From NCBI RefSeq assembly GCF_004337365.2, contig NZ_CP044016.1, forward strand, positions 372,001 through 436,000: a DNA stretch of 64,000 nucleotides, given 5' to 3'. The position numbers and the translations under genes are program-made. Below the pieces are notes generated by a model. It did not search any database. It was not told the origin of the DNA and was given only the letters and a program-made list of their open reading frames with translations. Below are positions 25,799 through 35,091 of this stretch, piece after piece; within the stretch, counting starts at the first letter, position 1; every line of letters begins with the position of its first letter. This DNA is from Rhizosphaericola mali (GTDB taxonomy: Bacteria; Bacteroidota; Bacteroidia; Chitinophagales; Chitinophagaceae).

Positions 25799-26107
25799 CT
25801 ATCTTGTTTTAGTCAAATTTATTTGGACAATGGATCTAAAACCTTTCCAGATAAATTTGGTTTTATCTTCATTTAAATACATTTGGAAATTATCTCCAAG
25901 CATATAATTAGAAAGAAATTGATAAGAGATTGGTAGTGAACTTGTTGGTACGGCTTCTTTTATATAATCACTTTCAATTGCTCCAATAACTGAATTGATA
26001 GCGTCTATTTGAGCTTCACCAGGTATCGCCAGTAGATGTGATGAATGGCTAAAATAGCCCCAAAAGTGGTTCGCATAAAGTTCGGTTAATAGTAAATAAG
26101 GATCGTT
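25799..26107 (-). pseudogene. Protein-coding remnant without start codon
   Basis: On the minus strand a frame of about 102 codons runs from just after TGA (26108-26110) to TAG (25799-25801) and reads like true protein (for example LLTELYANHFWGYFSHSSHL and SYQFLSNYMLGDNFQMYL), yet has no ATG near its beginning. A possible start, MITFDIPI, lies just upstream in another frame, so a small frameshift or deletion near 26108 is plausible. It lies tail-to-tail with the 501-aa gene. The original function is unknown. Confidence 0.5.
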
Positions 26108-26215
26108 TCAATCAAATAGGTATATCAAAGGTAATCATATATGTTAAATATTTAATACAAAAAATGAATATAGAAGTTTTGTTAGATGCAAAACGTCTTT
26201 TAGGTATAGTTAAAA

Positions 26216-26467
26216 TTAGTGGCTTTTCGGTTCTTTTAAAGAAGCTAAAATAATAGAGCCGGATAATAGGAATATAGCTGGAAGTACAAGATTGCTGGTT
26301 GTGTCTGATATTTTTGAAATATTTTCCAACGCCCAAATACCATTGGTAGTCGACAATTTATGAGCAATGTATGCAGGTTTGATATAAGATGCGTACACAA
26401 GTCCAACAATACCGAAAAGCATAAGTAATACTGAAAGGTAAAATTTGAATTTAAAAAGGTTGGTCAT
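26216..26467 (-). CDS. Small two-helix membrane protein, 83 aa
   Basis: From ATG 26467 (an in-frame upstream ATG at 26515 would add 16 residues across the terminator stem, so it is unlikely). Two hydrophobic segments: LSVLLMLFGIVGLVYASYI near 10-28 and LVLPAIFLLSGSIILASL near 58-75. No family recognised. It lies downstream of a terminator that ends the preceding membrane-protein gene. Confidence 0.55.
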   Translation of the reverse strand: MTNLFKFKFYLSVLLMLFGIVGLVYASYIKPAYIAHKLSTTNGIWALENISKISDTTSNLVLPAIFLLSGSIILASLKEPKSH

Positions 26468-26506
26468 AATCAATTTTGAAGAAAGTGGTTTGTTTAAGGG
26501 AAATAA

Positions 26507-26542
26507 AAAAGTCAATTAACATTCTAAAGTTAATTGACTTTT
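26507..26542 (-). terminator. Terminator of the 183-aa membrane protein gene
   Basis: A 14-base perfect stem, AAAAGTCAATTAAC (26507-26520) with GTTAATTGACTTTT (26529-26542), eight-base loop, followed on the minus strand by TT-ATTT. It lies 22 bases after the stop at 26564. Confidence 0.85.
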
Positions 26543-26563
26543 CTAATAAAATAGGTAACTATT

Positions 26564-27115
26564 TTATCCTAAATATTTTTTACAAAAAGTATTGAATTCT
26601 TGCTCCATTGTAAGCGGAACATCATCTTGTATTTCCTTTTGAAAAATTTTATTGTTTTTATAATCGATCGTAAGGATATTGTCTTTGATCATTAGATTTT
26701 TTAAATCTTTCCATTCTACATGTTTTTTTGGAAGGGAATTGATCAAAATTCCTGATGCATCGACACCGATTTCTTCTGGAAATTTTACTTGTTTTTCTAA
26801 TAGTCCAGCCACGATGTATAATACGCCAATGACAATTTTGTGTATTGGAGCCAATAACCATCCCATAGCTGCAAAGAAAAATCCTATTCTAAAATAGGGC
26901 TTTTTCTTTTTTCCAAAAATGATCAATATCCACCAAAATAAAACCAAAGCTGTAATAATCCAAAGTGCATACAACTTTACACCATATTGCAATGATTGGG
27001 CGCTTGTGTATAAAAACGTCCCAATGGCCGCCAACATCAAGATGTTACAAACGATAGTGATAGGAGTGGTGTTACTTTTTTTTAAGGTAACGATGTAATC
27101 AAAATCTTTTGCCAT
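26564..27115 (-). CDS. Hypothetical membrane protein, 183 aa
   Basis: Hydrophobic segments at about 20-38, 48-66 and 75-105, then a cytoplasmic-looking C-terminal domain with VDASGILINSL, VEWKDLKNLMIKDNILTIDYKNNKIFQ. This PH-like end (bPH-type, with the EWKDL pattern) is common in Bacteroidota membrane proteins of unknown function. It starts one base after the stop of the arginase-family gene, so the two are probably co-transcribed. Confidence 0.65.
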   Translation of the reverse strand: MAKDFDYIVTLKKSNTTPITIVCNILMLAAIGTFLYTSAQSLQYGVKLYALWIITALVLFWWILIIFGKKKKPYFRIGFFFAAMGWLLAPIHKIVIGVLYIVAGLLEKQVKFPEEIGVDASGILINSLPKKHVEWKDLKNLMIKDNILTIDYKNNKIFQKEIQDDVPLTMEQEFNTFCKKYLG

Positions 27116-27116
27116 T

Positions 27117-28166
27117 CTAATTCAAATAATTATTTTTCAAAATTTGGTTACATAGATCCCAAAGTATGTATGCTCCATTCTGTGCATCTGTCCCAATTCT
27201 TCCATTGCCGATTTGACAAAGGTCAAAGCCAATGAGTTTTTTGTTTTGTTGGCGCATTAATTTGAGTAAATAACTTATCTGACTATATTCCAACCCACCA
27301 ATCACTGGAGTATTAGTACTTGGACAATATTTTGGATCAAGACCATCGATATCTAATGAAAGATAAGTTAATTCAGGCAATTGATTTACAATATCTTGTG
27401 CAATATCTCTCCACGTTTTTCCTTCATAGATTGCATCTTTAATATCATCATCAAAGAAGGTTTTGATACGATTTTTATTAGCTTCCAAATAATCAAATTC
27501 TTCTTCACAATAATCACGTGTAGCTACTTGTATTAATTTTTCGACTTGGGGAGTTTCTTCTAAGATATTACGCATTACACATGCATGAGAAAAATGAAAA
27601 CCTTCATAAGTTTTTCTTAATTCACAATGTGCATCGATTTGTAGGATCGCAAAATTGTCATGCTTTTCGCCAAGAGCCTTTACGATTCCTTGACTGATGC
27701 TATGGTCACCACCAAGTAAGCCAGGAATTTTACCCTTATTGATAATATCTATAGCACGGTCGTAAATCCATTCATTGAGGTAGAGCCCACCTGCATTGAT
27801 TTCTTTTAAATTTTTGTTCATGAAGCTATTCTGACACACTTCTTGTCCACGGCAAGTATAATCAACCAATAATTCAGCTTCTTTTCGTAAATAATCACTT
27901 TTAAGTAAAAGTTTATTGTTGATCTCACGCATATGTATTCCTTTCTTCCATGCTGTTGGATCTTCTTTCCAATGTAAATCAATGTGTATGCTGTGTCTCA
28001 TTACACTTTCAATACAACGTGCCGTGCCTGGATACACACCTATGGTAGCTTCCCAAGGTACGGGCTGGATAACAAGTTGTGCTTCTTCTTCACTAAAAGG
28101 CAAACCAAAAATATTCAACTGAGGATTCCCTGCTGCGTTGGGATCAAAATTCTTTAAATCTATCAT
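27117..28166 (-). CDS. Arginase/agmatinase/formimidoylglutamase family enzyme
   Basis: About 349 residues from ATG 28166 (MIDLKNFDPNAAG). The binuclear manganese motifs are present: GLLGGDHSIS, LQIDAHCELR (where DAHxD is usual, so a Glu stands for the third Asp) and YLSLDIDGLDPKYCPSTNTP. The family hydrolyses C-N bonds of guanidino or formimino compounds; the substrate here is not evident. A TAATTTTG box at 28191-28198 on the minus strand supports this start rather than a longer version. It probably forms an operon with the 183-aa membrane protein. Confidence 0.9.
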   Translation of the reverse strand: MIDLKNFDPNAAGNPQLNIFGLPFSEEEAQLVIQPVPWEATIGVYPGTARCIESVMRHSIHIDLHWKEDPTAWKKGIHMREINNKLLLKSDYLRKEAELLVDYTCRGQEVCQNSFMNKNLKEINAGGLYLNEWIYDRAIDIINKGKIPGLLGGDHSISQGIVKALGEKHDNFAILQIDAHCELRKTYEGFHFSHACVMRNILEETPQVEKLIQVATRDYCEEEFDYLEANKNRIKTFFDDDIKDAIYEGKTWRDIAQDIVNQLPELTYLSLDIDGLDPKYCPSTNTPVIGGLEYSQISYLLKLMRQQNKKLIGFDLCQIGNGRIGTDAQNGAYILWDLCNQILKNNYLN

Positions 28167-28190
28167 AGAATGCTTATAACAATTGCGGTG

Positions 28191-28198
28191 CAAAATTA
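28191..28198 (-). promoter_or_regulatory. -7 box for the arginase-family gene
   Basis: Minus-strand TAATTTTG matches TAnnTTTG, 24 bases before the ATG at 28166. A -33 box is weak. Confidence 0.45.
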
Positions 28199-28260
28199 GT
28201 TCATTATATTGAATGAGCATGAGCTTTGAGTCATATCAATAAGTTTATCTACATTGTGTC

Positions 28261-28330
28261 TAAAAAATAAGCCCTGATGGAAATCAGGGCCGCAAACTAA
28301 AACTAACTGCTTATGAGAAAATTGACTACT
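28261..28330 (-). ncRNA. Candidate small RNA (about 70 nt) with own promoter and terminator
   Basis: On the minus strand, a promoter (TTTC-N20-TACCTTTG, 28367-28336) is followed by about 45 bases without an open frame, then a GC-rich stem, GCCCTGAT (28271-28278) with ATCAGGGC (28283-28290) and a four-base loop, and TTATTTTTTA. This gives a compact independent transcript that ends before the separate arginase promoter at 28198-28191. It could be a free small RNA or an attenuated leader. Confidence 0.5.
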
Positions 28331-28335
28331 TAGCA

Positions 28336-28367
28336 CAAAGGTATATTGAATTTTGACAATATGGAAA
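28336..28367 (-). promoter_or_regulatory. Promoter of the candidate small RNA
   Basis: Minus-strand TTTC (28367-28364), 20-base spacer, TACCTTTG (28343-28336). The -7 box is exact and the -33 box is one base off TTTG. Confidence 0.55.
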
Positions 28368-28544
28368 TCTCTACACAAGATTTCGACAATATTCACTAAA
28401 TGATAACATTTGGTTTAAATAAAATAGTTGCAACTCAATTGCATTTAGATTTTGTTTAATTTATGAAGAGATCTTGCGTTTGAATTCAACATAAATTCAG
28501 AATTTAGAATCAATTTTGGAATATTAAAAATTAACATAGGTGAA

Positions 28545-29219
28545 ATGAATATATTAATCATTGAAGATGAAATCTCGCTCTCGGAAAGTATTTGTACTTA
28601 TTTGAAAGAAGATCAATACTTGTGTGAAGTTGCTTATGATTTTGAAACGGGCATGGAAAAAGTGCTTTTGTATGATTATGCATGTATCATTTTGGATATT
28701 GGATTGCCTGGTGGAAGCGGATTAGAAATATTGCAAGAATTAAAAAAAGAAAATAAATTGGATGGGGTTTTAATTATTTCTGCAAAAAACTCTCTATCAG
28801 ATAAAATTGTTGGTTTGGAAACAGGTGCCGATGATTATTTGGCAAAGCCATTTCATTTACCCGAATTGAAAGCTCGAGTCAATGCAATTATTCGTAGGAA
28901 AAAGTTTGATGGTAACAATACACTTGATTTTGACATGTTACATATTGATCTGCTGTCAAAAACAGTTTCAGTGGAAGGTGTATTGCTAGATCTTACCAAA
29001 AAAGAATACAATCTATTATTGTTCTTCATTTCCAATAAAAATAAGGTTATTAGTAAAAATTCTATCGCGGAACATTTATGGGGAGATTATATGGACGTCG
29101 CCGATAATTATGATTTCATCTACGCACATATTAAAAATTTGCGAAAAAAAATGCTCAAAGCTGGTTGCGATGATTATATTAAATCGGTTTATGGAATGGG
29201 ATATAAGTTTTCTCTTTAA
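28545..29219 (+). CDS. OmpR family two-component response regulator
   Basis: 224 residues. Receiver domain 1-115 with acidic pair Glu7-Asp8, phospho-acceptor Asp51 in IILDIGLPG and Lys101 in LAKPFH. A winged-helix DNA-binding domain follows from about 125, with LTKKEYNLLLFF and the ending YIKSVYGMGYKFSL. The partner kinase is probably the one at 33823, separated by an LtaS-like and an outer-membrane protein gene. A stem-loop at 29266-29306 ends this gene's segment before the LtaS-like start. Confidence 0.93.
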   Translation: MNILIIEDEISLSESICTYLKEDQYLCEVAYDFETGMEKVLLYDYACIILDIGLPGGSGLEILQELKKENKLDGVLIISAKNSLSDKIVGLETGADDYLAKPFHLPELKARVNAIIRRKKFDGNNTLDFDMLHIDLLSKTVSVEGVLLDLTKKEYNLLLFFISNKNKVISKNSIAEHLWGDYMDVADNYDFIYAHIKNLRKKMLKAGCDDYIKSVYGMGYKFSL

Positions 29220-29265
29220 AGCATTTTAAACTTTTAAAATTCCTTTCGATCAAATAAGACTCACC

Positions 29266-29306
29266 AAATTTCTATTCAGATTTTCTACAGATTTGAATAG
29301 AAATTT
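29266..29306 (+). terminator. Stem-loop after the response regulator, possible terminator
   Basis: AAATTTCTATTCA (29266-29278) pairs with TGAATAGAAATTT (29294-29306), 13 bases, extendable inward. The T-tail is modest (TTTTGCATTT), so it may attenuate rather than stop. Confidence 0.5.
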
Positions 29307-29327
29307 TGCATTTATACTACGTTGATA

Positions 29328-31289
29328 ATGAATATTTTTTATAAAAAGCCTCAAAATAGATTTGCCTTGATTTGGAATTTCATGTTTTTGATGCTATTTC
29401 TTTCGTTTATAGTTCGTTTGCTGCTAATGTTTTATTGTTGGAAAAAGGCGGATTTGAATGTTATTGAGATTTTTCAAGTATTTCTAAAAGGATTATTTTT
29501 TGATATTGGTACTGCTTCTTTGTTTGCTATTCCAGGAATTATTTACTTCTTACTTTTTCCGGTAAAATATATCGGAAGTAAAGTAGATAAGATATTGGTT
29601 TATACCGGAGTATTTCTTAGTTTATTTATCTTGAGTTTTTCTTTTTTTGCAGAGTTTACATTCTGGGATGAATTTCAAAGTCGATTCAATTTTATTGCGG
29701 TTGATTATTTAATATACACGTACGAAGTCGTTAATAATATCAATGAATCTTATCCATTACCGCTTCTAATTGCGAGTATGATCTTGATGACATTAACGAT
29801 GATGTGGTTATTAGGCAAAATGAAAGCTTTCAAAATTACTTTTGCTGCGCGTCCAATATTCATCAATAAGCTCATTCCATTTGCTTTAATAAGTGGCATT
29901 GCAATTTTATTTATGGCATTCGTTCCCAATCGTTGGGCCGAAACGGTATCTAATAGATATGAACAAGAATTAACGAAAAATGGAATTTATTCTTTTTTTG
30001 CTGCGTATCGGCAAAATGAACTCTCCTATGATAACTTTTATATAAGTGCAGATGAGAAAAAATCGCTTGGACTGGTACGTCAATCTATGCAAAGAAAAAA
30101 TGTGCAATTTGTTAATAATGAAGATATTACAAGATTTGTAAAAGATTCTGGAACGGAATTACATCCCAATGTAATCATGATTACAATTGAAAGTTTTAGT
30201 GCAAGCTTTATGCAACATTTTGGAAACGATAAAGCGATTACGCCATTTTTAGATAGTTTGGCTGATAGGAGCGTTTTGTTTACTAACTTGTATGCGACGG
30301 GAACGCGTACCGTTCGAGGGATGGAAGCATTGACGCTTGCAATACCGCCAACGCCGGGAAATAGTATTGTTAGACGTACGGATAATGGTGGATTATATAC
30401 AGTAGGATCCGTTTTTCAATCAAAGAATTATTCGCGTACATTCTTTTATGGCGGTGATGGTTATTTTGATAATATGAATGATTATTTTTCAGGAAATGGT
30501 TTTGATATTGTTGATCGCGGTAGAACCGATCTTCCAGGTGATGAATTGCCAACCAAACGTACCATGATCCCAGATGAATTGGTTCATTTCAAAAATGCTT
30601 GGGGGATTGATGATGAGGATTTATTTGATGCGGTAATTCAGCAAGCAGATGTGCAATCCAAACAATGGAAGCCATTTTACAATTTTATCATGACCACTTC
30701 AAATCATAAACCTTATACCTATCCCACAGGAAAAATCGATATTCCCTCAGGCTCAGGTAGAGATGGAGCGGTGAAATATACGGATTACGCTATCCGAAAA
30801 TTTATTGGAAAAGCTTCGCAAAAGTCTTGGTTTAAAAATACGGTCTTTGTAATTGTTGCAGATCATTGTGCGAGTAGTGCCGGTAAAGATGCGATCGATA
30901 TCTCTAAATATCATATTCCTTGTATGATCTATAATTTACCTGATTTTAATAATATGAAAATCAATAAATTATGTTCTCAGATAGATATTTATCCGACCTT
31001 ATTTCATTTGTTGCATTGGAGTTATACAAGCAAATTTTTTGGAGAAGATGTCTTGGATAATGCATTTGTTCCTAGAGCATTGCCAGGTTCATATCAAGAA
31101 TTGGGATATGTTGTTGGTCAAAAAATGGGAATATTAAGCCCTGTGAAAAATTTTGAAACATATTCAATTTCCACAGATTTCGAAAAAGAAAAGAAAGATG
31201 CCAAAGCAGATAATAATATATTACCAATGAATATTGCTTATTACCAAACTGCCTATGATTTATATAAAAAAGGTGCATTAAAACAGTAA
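29328..31289 (+). CDS. LtaS-like sulfatase-fold phosphoglycerol/phosphoethanolamine transferase
   Basis: About 653 residues from ATG 29328. Five hydrophobic segments fill residues 1-215. The extracytoplasmic sulfatase-fold domain shows Glu288 in ITIESFSASF, Thr328 in TGTRTVRGME at the LtaS nucleophile position, and VIVADHCASS for metal binding. LtaS enzymes move glycerol phosphate from phosphatidylglycerol; in Gram-negative Bacteroidota relatives probably decorate a surface lipid or glycan (inference). It stands between the response regulator and an outer-membrane protein gene, so it may belong to the same envelope-stress regulon. Confidence 0.85.
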   Translation: MNIFYKKPQNRFALIWNFMFLMLFLSFIVRLLLMFYCWKKADLNVIEIFQVFLKGLFFDIGTASLFAIPGIIYFLLFPVKYIGSKVDKILVYTGVFLSLFILSFSFFAEFTFWDEFQSRFNFIAVDYLIYTYEVVNNINESYPLPLLIASMILMTLTMMWLLGKMKAFKITFAARPIFINKLIPFALISGIAILFMAFVPNRWAETVSNRYEQELTKNGIYSFFAAYRQNELSYDNFYISADEKKSLGLVRQSMQRKNVQFVNNEDITRFVKDSGTELHPNVIMITIESFSASFMQHFGNDKAITPFLDSLADRSVLFTNLYATGTRTVRGMEALTLAIPPTPGNSIVRRTDNGGLYTVGSVFQSKNYSRTFFYGGDGYFDNMNDYFSGNGFDIVDRGRTDLPGDELPTKRTMIPDELVHFKNAWGIDDEDLFDAVIQQADVQSKQWKPFYNFIMTTSNHKPYTYPTGKIDIPSGSGRDGAVKYTDYAIRKFIGKASQKSWFKNTVFVIVADHCASSAGKDAIDISKYHIPCMIYNLPDFNNMKINKLCSQIDIYPTLFHLLHWSYTSKFFGEDVLDNAFVPRALPGSYQELGYVVGQKMGILSPVKNFETYSISTDFEKEKKDAKADNNILPMNIAYYQTAYDLYKKGALKQ

Positions 31290-31347
31290 AAATACCAATT
31301 GTCTTCAGTTTTGGGTTGGTTCTTTGCTCAAAATAATGTCACTGATA

Positions 31348-33819
31348 ATGAAGTATTTAGTTTTCTTTTTCGGGATCTTTTTCACATTTCAAAAAATACA
31401 AGCACAGACAATAAAAGGCCAAGTCGTGGACAGTACGATGAGCGGTCCGATCAATTTTGCAGATGTGCGTTTGTTCAAAATAAAAAATCAGCAAACTCCT
31501 TTATTTATAACATCCACCGATAGTTTGGGTAATTTCCAAATTACATCCAAAGACAGCGGCAATTTCTTATTGAAAATTGCTGCTGTAGGCTATCGGGTAT
31601 TTACACAAAATATTCATTTAAATACAGGGGTCAATAATTTGCAACCTATCTTATTAGGACCTGATAATCAATTATCTGGCGTTGTCGTTACTTCAACTGC
31701 CAAATTGGTACAAAATAAAATGGATAAGATCGTTTACAACGTTGAGAAAGATCTTACGTCCCAAGGTGGCATGGCAACAGATGTATTGAAAAAAGTGCCC
31801 ATGGTATCTGTAGATCCAGATGGAAATGTGGATTTATTGGGACAATCGAATATCAAATTTCTCATTAATGGGAAAAATTCCAGCATGTTTGGTTCTAATG
31901 TTGCGGATGCGTTGCAGACGATTCCAGCAAGTCAGATCAAAAGTATTGAAGTCATTTCTAGCCCTGGAGCCAAATATGATGGAGAAGGTACAGGGGGCAT
32001 TATCAATATAATTTTGAAAGACGATAAGATGCAAGGTGTCAATGGCAATGTGAGTCTTGGTGCCGGTACACGTCTTCAAAATGGAGCATTTAACCTAAAT
32101 ATGCGTAAGGGAAAATTTGGGGCAAATGTCTATTTTAGTTCTAATAATCAACGTCGTGTAACGACCAAAATCCATAATGTACGTAATTCTTGGGACTCTA
32201 CAGCGAAGACTAATACGGCGCTTTCTCAAGCGGGTAATGGTACTTTTAAGAAATTTGGCTATCAGACGGGCATGGGATGGAATTGGGATCTTTCTGCAAA
32301 TGACGTCCTTACTGGAGGTTTTGGATACAAACATCAAGTGCGTACCAATACGTCCAACTATGATCAAGAAAACGTTGTAACAGATTGGAATTCAAATGAT
32401 TTAGTAAGTCAAACAGGGAGTTATTACAGAAGTTATAATAACCATATCCGAAATACAGTTGATTGGAATGTAGATTACAAACATAATTTCAAAAGGGATG
32501 GTCAGACTTTGGAATTTATCTACAATGCTTCCAATGCAAGTGATCAATTGGATTACTACAATAACCGATATGCAGACGTGAATGCAAGCGCATTTACAGG
32601 AACCTTAAGTAATAATATAGGTCATGATAATTTATCCGAATTTAGTTTGGATTATGTACAACCGCTTGGTGGTACGTTCAAATTATTAACAGGTGGTAAA
32701 GCTGCTTTCCGAAATTTGCGTAGCGCAACAGATGTGTATGGCACAGATGCTGATATTTCTGATAATCAATTAAATACAGCATTAAGTAATCATTTAACCT
32801 ATCATCAAAAAGTGTATGCAGGCTATGCCTCTTTGAATTTTTCATTAGGTAGTTGGTTAAATGTGGAATCAGGTATGCGCATCGAGCAAACGAATATAGA
32901 CGCAACTTATTCTAATGCAAGTAATTATAGCATTCCCAATTATCATACTTGGTTGCCAAGTGTAACGATCGAACATCCATTTGACAATGACAAACAAAGC
33001 ATCAAAATCAGCGTTTCACGAAGAATTCAAAGGCCTGATTATAAGTTTTTAAATCCATCGATTGATGCAACGGATCCTTACAATCTATCCTCTGGTAATC
33101 CCTATTTGAAACCTGAGAAAGCAACGATGACTCAATTTACCTATTCTAATAATTTTTCCAACAAGACAATGTTATCTGCAACCTTGTTCTGGAGACATAA
33201 TCAAAATGATATCCAACCATACATCAATTATTATGACACTTACCAGATCGGAGATAGCATGTATAACAATGTTGCCTTAAGCACGTATCAAAACATTGGT
33301 TACGAAGATCAATATGGTATGAATATGTTCGGATCGGCTGCGCCATTTAAAGGAATGACCATACGAGGAAATATTACTTTATTAGAAAAACACATTGTAA
33401 ATCAATTCCCTCCGCAGAATGTTATCAATAATTTGGAATACAGAATTAATTTCAACGCAGATTATCAAATTACCAAAACAATGATGGTAGAAGGTTTCGG
33501 AAGTTTCCGTTCTGCGAGATATGAAGTGCAAGGCCGTTTCCCATCTTTCACCAATTATACATTTGCCATCAGAAAACAAATATGGAAGGACAAAGGAAGT
33601 TTGGCATTTAATATGACCAATCCATTTGCCAATGATATAAGTCAACGAGTTGTGCAAAAAGGTACTAATTTTAACTTAAATCAATTGCGTCAGATTCCTT
33701 TTAGATCATTTGGTATCACATTTACCTATAAATTTGGAGGATTGCGTTTGGGTGATAAGAAAAAAGAAGATGAGGATAATACGCCAGCGACCATGGATAT
33801 CAGTGGTTCAAATTCATAA
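31348..33819 (+). CDS. Outer-membrane beta-barrel protein with CarboxypepD_reg and plug domains
   Basis: From the third in-frame start (ATG 31348, MKYLVFFFGIFF...QAQ), about 823 residues. A signal peptide is followed by a regulatory beta-sandwich (IKGQVVDSTMSGPINFADVRLF, to about residue 95), a plug (DVLKKVPMVSVDPDGNVDLLGQ, then INGKNSSMFG and EGTGGIINIILK) and a long beta-barrel. It is the OMP_b-brl_3 type, TonB-dependent-receptor-like without an evident TonB box. Its histidine-kinase neighbour starts three bases after its stop, so it is part of the kinase/ABC operon; a role in sensing or exporting a ligand is inference. Confidence 0.88.
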   Translation: MKYLVFFFGIFFTFQKIQAQTIKGQVVDSTMSGPINFADVRLFKIKNQQTPLFITSTDSLGNFQITSKDSGNFLLKIAAVGYRVFTQNIHLNTGVNNLQPILLGPDNQLSGVVVTSTAKLVQNKMDKIVYNVEKDLTSQGGMATDVLKKVPMVSVDPDGNVDLLGQSNIKFLINGKNSSMFGSNVADALQTIPASQIKSIEVISSPGAKYDGEGTGGIINIILKDDKMQGVNGNVSLGAGTRLQNGAFNLNMRKGKFGANVYFSSNNQRRVTTKIHNVRNSWDSTAKTNTALSQAGNGTFKKFGYQTGMGWNWDLSANDVLTGGFGYKHQVRTNTSNYDQENVVTDWNSNDLVSQTGSYYRSYNNHIRNTVDWNVDYKHNFKRDGQTLEFIYNASNASDQLDYYNNRYADVNASAFTGTLSNNIGHDNLSEFSLDYVQPLGGTFKLLTGGKAAFRNLRSATDVYGTDADISDNQLNTALSNHLTYHQKVYAGYASLNFSLGSWLNVESGMRIEQTNIDATYSNASNYSIPNYHTWLPSVTIEHPFDNDKQSIKISVSRRIQRPDYKFLNPSIDATDPYNLSSGNPYLKPEKATMTQFTYSNNFSNKTMLSATLFWRHNQNDIQPYINYYDTYQIGDSMYNNVALSTYQNIGYEDQYGMNMFGSAAPFKGMTIRGNITLLEKHIVNQFPPQNVINNLEYRINFNADYQITKTMMVEGFGSFRSARYEVQGRFPSFTNYTFAIRKQIWKDKGSLAFNMTNPFANDISQRVVQKGTNFNLNQLRQIPFRSFGITFTYKFGGLRLGDKKKEDEDNTPATMDISGSNS

Positions 33820-33822
33820 TAA

Positions 33823-35091
33823 GTGAAATTAGTAAAGAAATATAATAAGGTTACCATTTGGTCTACTTTGATCATTTTATTTATCGGTAGTATTTGTTTT
33901 GCATTGATTACCAGATGGATATTGATGAGGCAGCTCAATTTGGAACTAAAAGAAGAGGAGCAGGAGATCAAGGAATTTGTTCACCAAAATCAAGCCTTAC
34001 CTGCTCCAATTTCTTTCAAAGGAGAGTCTGTATTTTTTGAACGAACACATGGACCAATTGAAAGAAAAATTAAAAATGAATATCGATTTGAAAAGATTGA
34101 TCAGAAAAAGCGTCCCAGATTTCATATATATCGCAAAATAGAATTTCCCATTTACTTAAAAGATCAATGGTATAGCGGTAAAGTTATTCGCTCTCAAGCT
34201 GAGACGGAAGATTTAATACAATTGTTGGCATTATGTACTTTGGGACTAATGGCGCTTTTAATTATTACCTTGTCAATTTCTAATAGATTGATAATGCGTA
34301 AATTATGGGTTCCTTTTCAGAATACTTTAGATAAAGCAAAAGCGTTTAATTTGGCAGGAGATAAGCCAATCCAATTGGAAAATTCCAATATTGACGAGTT
34401 TAATGAATTGAATAGTGCTTTATTAGTTATGGCAAAAAAAGCAAGAACGGAATATGAATCTTTAAAATCATTTTCTGAAAATGCTTCGCATGAAATCCAA
34501 ACACCTTTGGCAATTATAAAATCCAATTTGGAGGTTTTAATGCAAACCGATTTGATGAATGAAGCGATTGGTAAAAATATTCAAAATGCATTAAACGCAA
34601 GTCAACGATTATCCAAAATGACAGCATCTTTATTACTGCTTACCAAAATTGAAAATCGTCAATTTGTTAATGTTTGCGAAGTGGACTTAATGAACGTAAC
34701 AAACGAAATATTAGATACTTATGATGAATTATTACAAAATAAAAATATTGAAATTCGGAAAAATATTATTGCACATCCTATCGTAAATATGAATGATGTT
34801 TTAGCGGAAGTACTCATTAGCAATTTGATCAAGAATGCTATTAGACACAATTTGGAATCTGGATTTATTGAAATAAATGCAACAAAAAATTCTATAGAAT
34901 TTGCCAATCCTGGTGCCAAATTAAATATTTCTCCAGAAGCGCTTTTTCAGAGATTCAAAAAAGAAACCAATTCCAATCAATCGTTGGGACTAGGTTTATC
35001 TATTTCGCAATTGATAGCCGAACAATATCATCTAAAATTGGACTATATTTATGAAAATCAATTACATAAATTAAAAATTCAAATATTGTAA
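33823..35091 (+). CDS. Sensor histidine kinase
   Basis: 422 residues from GTG 33823. TM1 at 11-34, a short periplasmic domain of 35-125, TM2 at about 128-152, then HAMP-like linker, dimerisation/phospho site His223 (ENASHEIQTPLA), N box ISNLIKNAIRHN, and G box SLGLGLSISQ. Located three bases after the outer-membrane protein and zero bases before the ABC ATPase. It is the likely partner of the response regulator at 28545, with two genes between. The signal is unknown; the metal exporter downstream hints at a metal or envelope cue. Confidence 0.93.
   Translation: MKLVKKYNKVTIWSTLIILFIGSICFALITRWILMRQLNLELKEEEQEIKEFVHQNQALPAPISFKGESVFFERTHGPIERKIKNEYRFEKIDQKKRPRFHIYRKIEFPIYLKDQWYSGKVIRSQAETEDLIQLLALCTLGLMALLIITLSISNRLIMRKLWVPFQNTLDKAKAFNLAGDKPIQLENSNIDEFNELNSALLVMAKKARTEYESLKSFSENASHEIQTPLAIIKSNLEVLMQTDLMNEAIGKNIQNALNASQRLSKMTASLLLLTKIENRQFVNVCEVDLMNVTNEILDTYDELLQNKNIEIRKNIIAHPIVNMNDVLAEVLISNLIKNAIRHNLESGFIEINATKNSIEFANPGAKLNISPEALFQRFKKETNSNQSLGLGLSISQLIAEQYHLKLDYIYENQLHKLKIQIL

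Noticed and set aside
26112..26336. A 74-codon minus-strand frame
   Set aside because: Most of it overlaps the small two-helix membrane protein gene in another frame; only its last residues matter, as a possible lost start for the remnant at 25799-26107.
28196..28396. A 66-codon minus-strand open frame
   Set aside because: It crosses the predicted small-RNA promoter and hairpin and reads as low-information sequence.
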